From: Heterostelium album PN500
Lineage: Eukaryota; Evosea; Eumycetozoa; Acytosteliales; Acytosteliaceae
Length of the DNA stretch: 64,000 nt
Reading direction: 5' to 3'
Assembly (NCBI RefSeq): GCF_000004825.1
Contig: NW_008805074.1
Span: 248,001 to 312,000 of the forward strand
Each line of letters starts with the position of its first letter. The stretch's first letter is position 1. Below the pieces are notes generated by a model, which saw only the letters and a list, made by a program, of their open reading frames with translations, searched no databases and was not told the origin of the DNA. A program made the translations under genes and the position numbers. Positions 59,116-64,000 of the stretch are shown piece after piece.

Positions 59116-59188
59116 CGCTCCTGGTTGGGATCGAACCAACGACCATTCGGTTAACAGCCGAATGCTCTGCCTACTGAGCCACAGAAGC
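59116..59188 (-). tRNA. tRNA-Asn (anticodon GUU)
   Basis: Minus strand starts GCTTCTG, pairing with CAGGAGC at the 3' end (one G-U), discriminator G. A box TGGCTCAGTAGG, anticodon stem TTCGG/CCGAA with loop CTGTTAA (anticodon GTT), T-arm GGTTCGATCCC. 73 nt, no intron. Confidence 0.96.
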
Positions 59189-59203
59189 TTTTTTGATGTG
59201 GGT

Positions 59204-59295
59204 GTAATGAGAGGAGGTATATACCACTGACGTATGTATGCTTATCGGCATAAGGATTGACCAGATACCTGGTGCCATACCGCACCATCGTCACA
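59204..59295. repeat. 92-bp direct repeat near tRNA-Asn, copy 1
   Basis: Nearly identical to 59400-59491 (differences near positions 211-212 and 271-272 of this kilobase). It begins GTAATGA and contains GGAGGTATATACCACTGAC. It lies 16 bp upstream of the tRNA-Asn 5' end. Confidence 0.88.
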
Positions 59296-59339
59296 CTCGC
59301 CCCTCCTTCAAAGAGATTAGTCTCATATCTCCCGCAGAT

Positions 59340-59396
59340 CCTTTTACGTGCTATTCCACCTACTGGAATCGAACACACGCCCTTAAGGTGTCGCCA
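59340..59396 (-). other. tRNA 3'-half-like remnant between the 92-bp repeats
   Basis: On the minus strand, GTGTGTTCGATTCCAGTAG resembles a tRNA B box (GGTTCGANTCC), but the arms around it do not pair into a T-stem and no anticodon arm is present. It may be the internal promoter relic of a SINE-like element or a decayed tRNA. Confidence 0.35.
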
Positions 59397-59399
59397 AAT

Positions 59400-59491
59400 G
59401 TAATGAACGGAGGTATATACCACTGACGTATGTATGCTTATCGGCATAAGGATTGACCAGATACCTTATGCCATACCGCACCATCGTCACA
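59400..59491. repeat. 92-bp direct repeat near tRNA-Asn, copy 2
   Basis: Second copy, 196 bp from the first. It holds a perfect 9-bp hairpin: GGCATAAGG (59443-59451) and CCTTATGCC (59464-59472). Copy 1 has lost part of the second arm. Confidence 0.88.
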
Positions 59492-59681
59492 GTGGGGAAT
59501 GTCTTTTCATTTTCTTCTTTTATTTTGTAGAATTGTTAAACAATTTCATTGTTTCACATAGAAATAAGTTGGAACTGTTATTACTGTTAAGTTGAGTTGG
59601 AATTTTCTAAATTGGATGTAAAGTATCTTACTATCTTAAAAAAAAAATTTTGTTTTCACAATTTGTTATTTTTTTGTTCTT

Positions 59682-60339
59682 ATGTCATCTATAAACAAAT
59701 ATAGAAAACAAATACATAAATATGATAGCGATCATCCATTCTATAATGATATAAATATTGGTAGACACTTGGGAGGAAAACAAAGATGTATAATGAATGA
59801 TGATCTTATCAAACAAACAATAGATCATGTCAATGCAAATCAAAACGATATCAATGAAATCATGATGATTGATTATGATCTTGAAAATAACAAAAGTACG
59901 ATCAAGTGTGAATTTGGTTTTGTGCAATGGTGTAGAATTTGACTCTATTGCGTCGTTTTCCAATCATTACAACAGTGTGCACAAGAATATGTGCGAGATA
60001 TGCTTACAATCATTCCCTACCTACCGATGGTTAGATTGTCATCTCTTAGAGACACACGACACTCTATTCAATACATTAAAACAAAAAAAAAAGATGGTAA
60101 TAATATTTTTATATTTCATTCAAGAAAATAAACTTACTGTTTTATCAATCACACAGTTTGAATGTTTTGTAGAAGATTGCGAAACTTTTTTCTGGAATGA
60201 GAATGATAGAGTTGAACATCTGATAGATCAGCACAAATTTGAAAAGAATTTCGCTAGCCAATATTCAACAAAACAATCTCATATCTATACCCCTCCAATA
60301 CTCAATATCAATAATATCGATGAAGATATGACAATGTAA
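59682..60339 (+). CDS. znf511: ZNF511-like C2H2 zinc-finger protein, with apparent 1-nt frameshift
   Basis: Exons 59682-60096 and 60157-60339. The first part is an acidic leader (SSINKYRKQIHKYDSDHPFY) ending in KCEFGF. The matching continuation, CNGVEFDSIASFSNHYNSVH, lies in the +1 frame. Dropping one G at 59922 would restore a C-x4-C finger, exactly the ZNF511 layout. The rest matches ZNF511: MCEICLQSFPTYRWLDCHLL, ETHDTLFNTLKQKKKM, then after the intron FECFVEDCETFFWNENDRVE and HLIDQHKFEKNF. Human ZNF511 has the same finger spacing and the WHDSLF/RxDMYQCLVE motif at the splice site. The gene is otherwise intact, so a sequence error is as likely as true inactivation. About 215 aa if continuous. 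Confidence 0.78.
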
Positions 60340-60474
60340 ATAAATTAATTATTTCAACCATTTTTAAAATTGTAAAATCTTTACTGCAACGATATTTTTA
60401 TTAGTTTGCGATGATATAAAGATAAAGTTTGCTCTGCAGAGATCCATTCACTTTGAAAATGTTTACAATTTTAT

Positions 60475-62938
60475 TTAATAATCAACTTTTACAACAAAAA
60501 GATATCTAATTTTTACTTGTGATACATCATAGACAATGTATTCATTATGGGTGCAGCTTGTACTTAAACTACTGGCAACCATTGGTCCACGGAATACTGT
60601 GATGTCTTGATAATCATCAAAAGTTGCAGGTGCTCTCATTCCCAAAGCTTTGGAACTATGGTATCCAAAGGATGCTTGCTCCATATATTTATCATTTGAA
60701 AGGGGTTCTGACTGGCCAAGTGCAACCTCTGACAGAGCTAAAATAGCATATGGATAGTCTTTCATTGTACCACAATATGAAAGCGAGACACTGATCGAGT
60801 CTGCAAAATAAACACCTTTTCCAAAACGAAGTCCTGTTTTTGGAGCTTCCGGTGGACTGATTCTTAATCCCTTACCCAAGATACCAATCCAATTCGGTGC
60901 TCTAGATCCATGCCACAATAAAACTTTGTTTGGATTGTGATCCCATTTCGAATAAGCTTCGCTTTCACCAGTTCTTTCAACTTCGAATATGTTGCAAACA
61001 GAGAATTTCAACATATCAGGCTCAGCAGTTGAGAGTGCTAATTGCTCTAAATAGCTATAGTTGAATGAACCACTTGCAAGAGGTTTCAAATCGGTATTTA
61101 AAGTTGAATAATTTGAATCAAGAGAATTACCTGCCGCTATCGAAATTCTAAAAATTTAATTAGCAAACATGGAAATATCAAAAGGTTTCATTATTAATCT
61201 TACTTTTTTAGATTATTGGCAATTTCAATGTCGGCCATCGTGTCAACCATTTTAATCTTCTCAGTCAACATCTTGATATTATCGATGAGGATTGGTATAC
61301 CATTTCCAAAATCGTGAGGAATCAAAGTGTAGAATCTGTTCGAAGCATCGACAATCTTTGATTTCACTGGACTTTCGCTTTCCAACTCCTCTTGAATCTC
61401 TGTAAGTACAGAGTATGCAGATTTAATTTGTCTTTGACTAATTTTACCCAATGGCATTTTCTCAACACTCAGCTTCATGTGCTTGAGATGAGCTTTAATC
61501 AAATCGAAATTGTAGATAATCTTTAGCAAATCCTGTGTTTCGATTGGCAAGCTGCTTGAATAATTGTTGAATGCTGATTCATCTGGTTCGTTGTTGGCTG
61601 CGTCATTTGATTCAAATGAACTGTCCTCCAACTCGACCATAAAGTATTTGCCTGGTAACTTTGCATATTTACCACGGTCGTCCCACTCATAGCCAGTCTT
61701 ATCTTGGAAGTGAGTCTTAAAGAACTTGATAGCATCTGCAAGTGTAGCGAAAGGATCTACAGCAGTTCCACCAACTGAGGTACCAACTCTTGCCCACTTT
61801 CTGAATACATGATACTTTGAAGCAGAGAGCTTGATCAGTTGTAATTTATAAAGACTGTTCTTTCCAGACACCATATCAGCAAAGATCAAGGTGACATTAT
61901 AGGCAGTGTATCCATATTTGTCGGATTGCTCTACTTGAATAGTGCCCTTGCTATGTGGATAGTCAGAATCAATTGCCAAAAATATTGATCCCTCTACTGG
62001 TGGGAATGCTTTGAAGGCTATTATTGGCGTTGTTGGTGAATCAGCGCTATCATCAGTATTTCCACTCTTATTGTTGTTGTTTGGTGCTACATAGTCTAAA
62101 TATAAAAAGAATTAATATCGAAACTAAATATTCTCTATACATATGTAATTGGTCATTCGTTACCTGTTAACTCTTCATATGGATGTGCGTGAGGGAATGT
62201 ATATTCCGATAAATACTTGGATTTAACATCAGATGGGAATGAGAATCTATATCTCTTAATGCTTGGACCATACCAATCACATTTTGTGTATCTATATATG
62301 ATTATTTAGAAGAGACAATATATTGGTTTCTTTATCAGATTACTTACGAAGTTACCCATCCTCTGCAATAATAGTGATTACCATCATACAAAACCGAGAG
62401 GTTCTTGCAATTTGGACAAGGTCCAACCCTTCCATAGGCCATTCCATCAGCAACAAAATGTAATACCTGGGCAGGTGACAAATTCTCCAGAGTGTAATTG
62501 TGTGAATAGAGCTTCTTGATCTGTGCTGGCTTTAAATCATCGCCAAGTGCATCTTTAATTTTCCAAATATCATTATTATACTAATGAATAAATATATTTT
62601 AGTTATACATGTTACTTATGATAAAGTCTTATTATTGTGGTTACATTTTGTTTCTCGAGTGCATTTTGAATCGGAGTTGTATCTTTTAGAATCTCTCTAA
62701 CTTTGATAAAGTCATCCCATCTTAACATATCGAAATATTTAAGCTGGTTGATGTATTTGACTCTGTCAAACTTATAGCATTGTAAGTGATACCAACTTAC
62801 GTCATACCCGTCGAACGCTCTGCTCTTGGTTTCCAAGCCGATTCTCAAATCATTCAAGGCAATCGGTGCACGGCACTTTTTACAAGTAGATCTATTTGAC
62901 TTTGAATATTCGATTTGTTGTCTTAAGTCTTCCGACAT
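60475..62938 (-). CDS. Poly(ADP-ribose) polymerase, PARP-1-like
   Basis: Exons 62938-62645, 62580-62348, 62291-62164, 62095-61204 and 61147-60475 give 739 residues (human PARP-1 is 1014). Order: one PARP zinc finger (C19, C22, H51, C54), a PADR1/third zinc domain (CPNCKNLSVLYDGNHYYCRG), WGR (YHVFRKWARVGTSVGG), the helical regulatory domain (KMPLGKISQRQIKSAYSVL, RFYTLIPHDFG) and the ADP-ribosyltransferase fold. The catalytic H-Y-E triad is present: LLWHGSRAPNW, GKGVYFADS and HNEYIVYDVSQ. It should be DNA-break activated and nuclear. There is one N-terminal zinc finger rather than two, and no BRCT between PADR1 and WGR. Dictyostelium has several ADPRT genes; which one this is cannot be told. 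Confidence 0.95.
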
Positions 62939-63144
62939 TTCTAGGTTTGAATAAAAATATAATGAAGTAAAATAACAACAATAATGTTGTTGAATAACAA
63001 TAGATCAACTTGATTCATGAATAATTTGGTTTTAATTTGTTTTTACCAAGAAAAAAAAATTTATTGGAAAAAAAAATAAATATCAGTTGATACAATTTGA
63101 TTATATGATTTAAAATGGTTCGAAATTAGAAAGTTGTGATATTA

Positions 63145-63897
63145 TTATATTCTTGTTGATAACCATATTGCAGTTTTTGTACCAATTTTTACCAACTCTG
63201 AGAATGGTTTATAGAGTGGTGCTAGCTCTGCATCATGATCAATACCTATATGCATATGTTCCATTTCATCATCTCTAAATTTTTTGATTACCTGTAATTT
63301 TGAATGATTAGATAAAGTAAACTTTGATTTGTTTGATAAATTTAATTAATTAAATACCTCTTTTAGCTCTGGGTCATTAATTTCATTGTCATTCAGCTGA
63401 CGAAGTTGGTCATTGTAGTGCTCGGCAATAACAGTTTCAACGGCGACCGTAACTGCCATTGCAGCTTCTTTTCCCATCATGGCAGAGACATAACCCAAAC
63501 CGAAACCAGCAACATTCCAAATGGGTGATAAGACCGTGGGTCTAACTCTCTTTTCGTATATAAGTTGGTCAAACTTTGCTTGGTGCTCCTTCTCCTGATC
63601 AGCCATCTCTTTGATCAATGGACCGACAGCAGTGTTTTTCAAAACTGCCAATTGACCGTCGTAGATACGTGATGCACCAAACTCACCAGCATGATCGACT
63701 CTGACTATACGTTCAATAAGCTCTCTTTGCTTTGTCGTTATTTTTTGACCATTATTCTCATTTAAATAACTATTTAGTTTGTCTCTAACGTTATCTTTAT
63801 TGTTGTTATTGATATTTATATTAACATTACTACTGCTACAATAAAGTCTCTTACAAATATTTGTATTTCTGTTAATTAATTTGATTGATGATTTCAT
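63145..63897 (-). CDS. coq7: 5-demethoxyubiquinone hydroxylase COQ7, mitochondrial
   Basis: Exons 63897-63358 and 63291-63145 give 228 residues. The Asn-rich, basic N-terminus (MKSSIKLINRNTNICKRLYC) looks like a mitochondrial presequence. The di-iron ligands of the family are present: Glu in VRVDHAGEFGASRIY, Glu and His in MADQEKEHQAKF, Glu in VAVETVIAEHYNDQL, and Glu plus E-x2-H in FRDDEMEHMHIGIDH. COQ7 hydroxylates demethoxyubiquinone in the penultimate step of ubiquinone synthesis at the inner membrane. The C-terminus (WLSTRI) is usual for the family. Confidence 0.96.
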
Positions 63898-64000
63898 TTT
63901 CTGAATGTTTTCGTATTAGTTTTTTTTTCAAAGTTTGAAAAAAAAAATAAGTTTTCAGAATACTTGATTGCATTAATAACAACAAATAATTAATCATGAT
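63898..64000. other. 5' flank of COQ7
   Basis: About 100 bp of AT-rich sequence to the window end, with no gene start visible. Confidence 0.6.

Noticed and set aside
59151-59447. 98-codon minus-strand ORF with some coding appearance
   Set aside because: It overlaps tRNA-Asn and both 92-bp repeats; the apparent coding quality comes from the repeat's base composition.

Overview
The window is nuclear DNA of a dictyostelid social amoeba. It is very AT-rich, and intergenic DNA is almost pure A/T homopolymer. Introns are short (about 60-120 nt) with GTAAGT/GTATGT donors, and long Asn, Gln and Ser/Thr runs are encoded by trinucleotide repeats. The proteins are typical eukaryotic orthologues mixed with amoeba-type families. 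I cannot name the species. Gene models were built by hand from splice sites and checked for reading-frame phase at every junction; exon coordinates are given in each entry.

1-31 kb is a dense run of mostly minus-strand housekeeping and signalling genes: a UBR-box E3 ubiquitin ligase (cut by the window start), a small secreted protein (+), an F-box/leucine-rich-repeat protein, importin beta, a PX-C2 protein, a bacterial-type Uma2 (PD-(D/E)XK) domain protein, a small two-TM protein (+), a PAPS transporter-like SLC35B protein, a phosphoinositide phospholipase C of delta type (+), a dynamin-like protein with a degenerate GTPase site, and a large Asn-rich protein with a Ulp1/SENP-type cysteine protease domain.

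31-36 kb holds a B-box/kelch-like protein, RNA polymerase II subunit RPB4 and a small four-TM membrane protein. 35.7-45.0 kb is the most distinctive region: five tandem, same-strand, intronless paralogues. Each encodes a signal peptide, a parallel beta-helix ectodomain with a shared N-terminal cysteine motif, one C-terminal TM helix and a short His/Arg/Lys-rich tail. 45.7-52.3 kb returns to core genes: UTP11 (ribosome biogenesis), a BCS1-type AAA ATPase, SART1/Snu66 (tri-snRNP), an unrecognised Asn-rich protein and a tiny ORF.

52.4-59.5 kb is a repeat-rich island around two tRNA genes, tRNA-Ser(CGA) and tRNA-Asn(GUU), both on the minus strand. It contains a 5'-truncated, decayed non-LTR retrotransposon that ends in a perfect 36-bp fold-back 56 bp from the tRNA-Ser 3' end. 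It also holds a second copy of that element's 3' end, an approximately 1.9 kb unit bounded by long inverted repeats with a further partial copy, two gene relics, and a 92-bp direct repeat pair near tRNA-Asn.

59.6-64 kb resumes ordinary genes: a ZNF511-like zinc-finger gene with an apparent 1-nt frameshift, a PARP-1-like ADP-ribosyltransferase, and COQ7 of ubiquinone synthesis.
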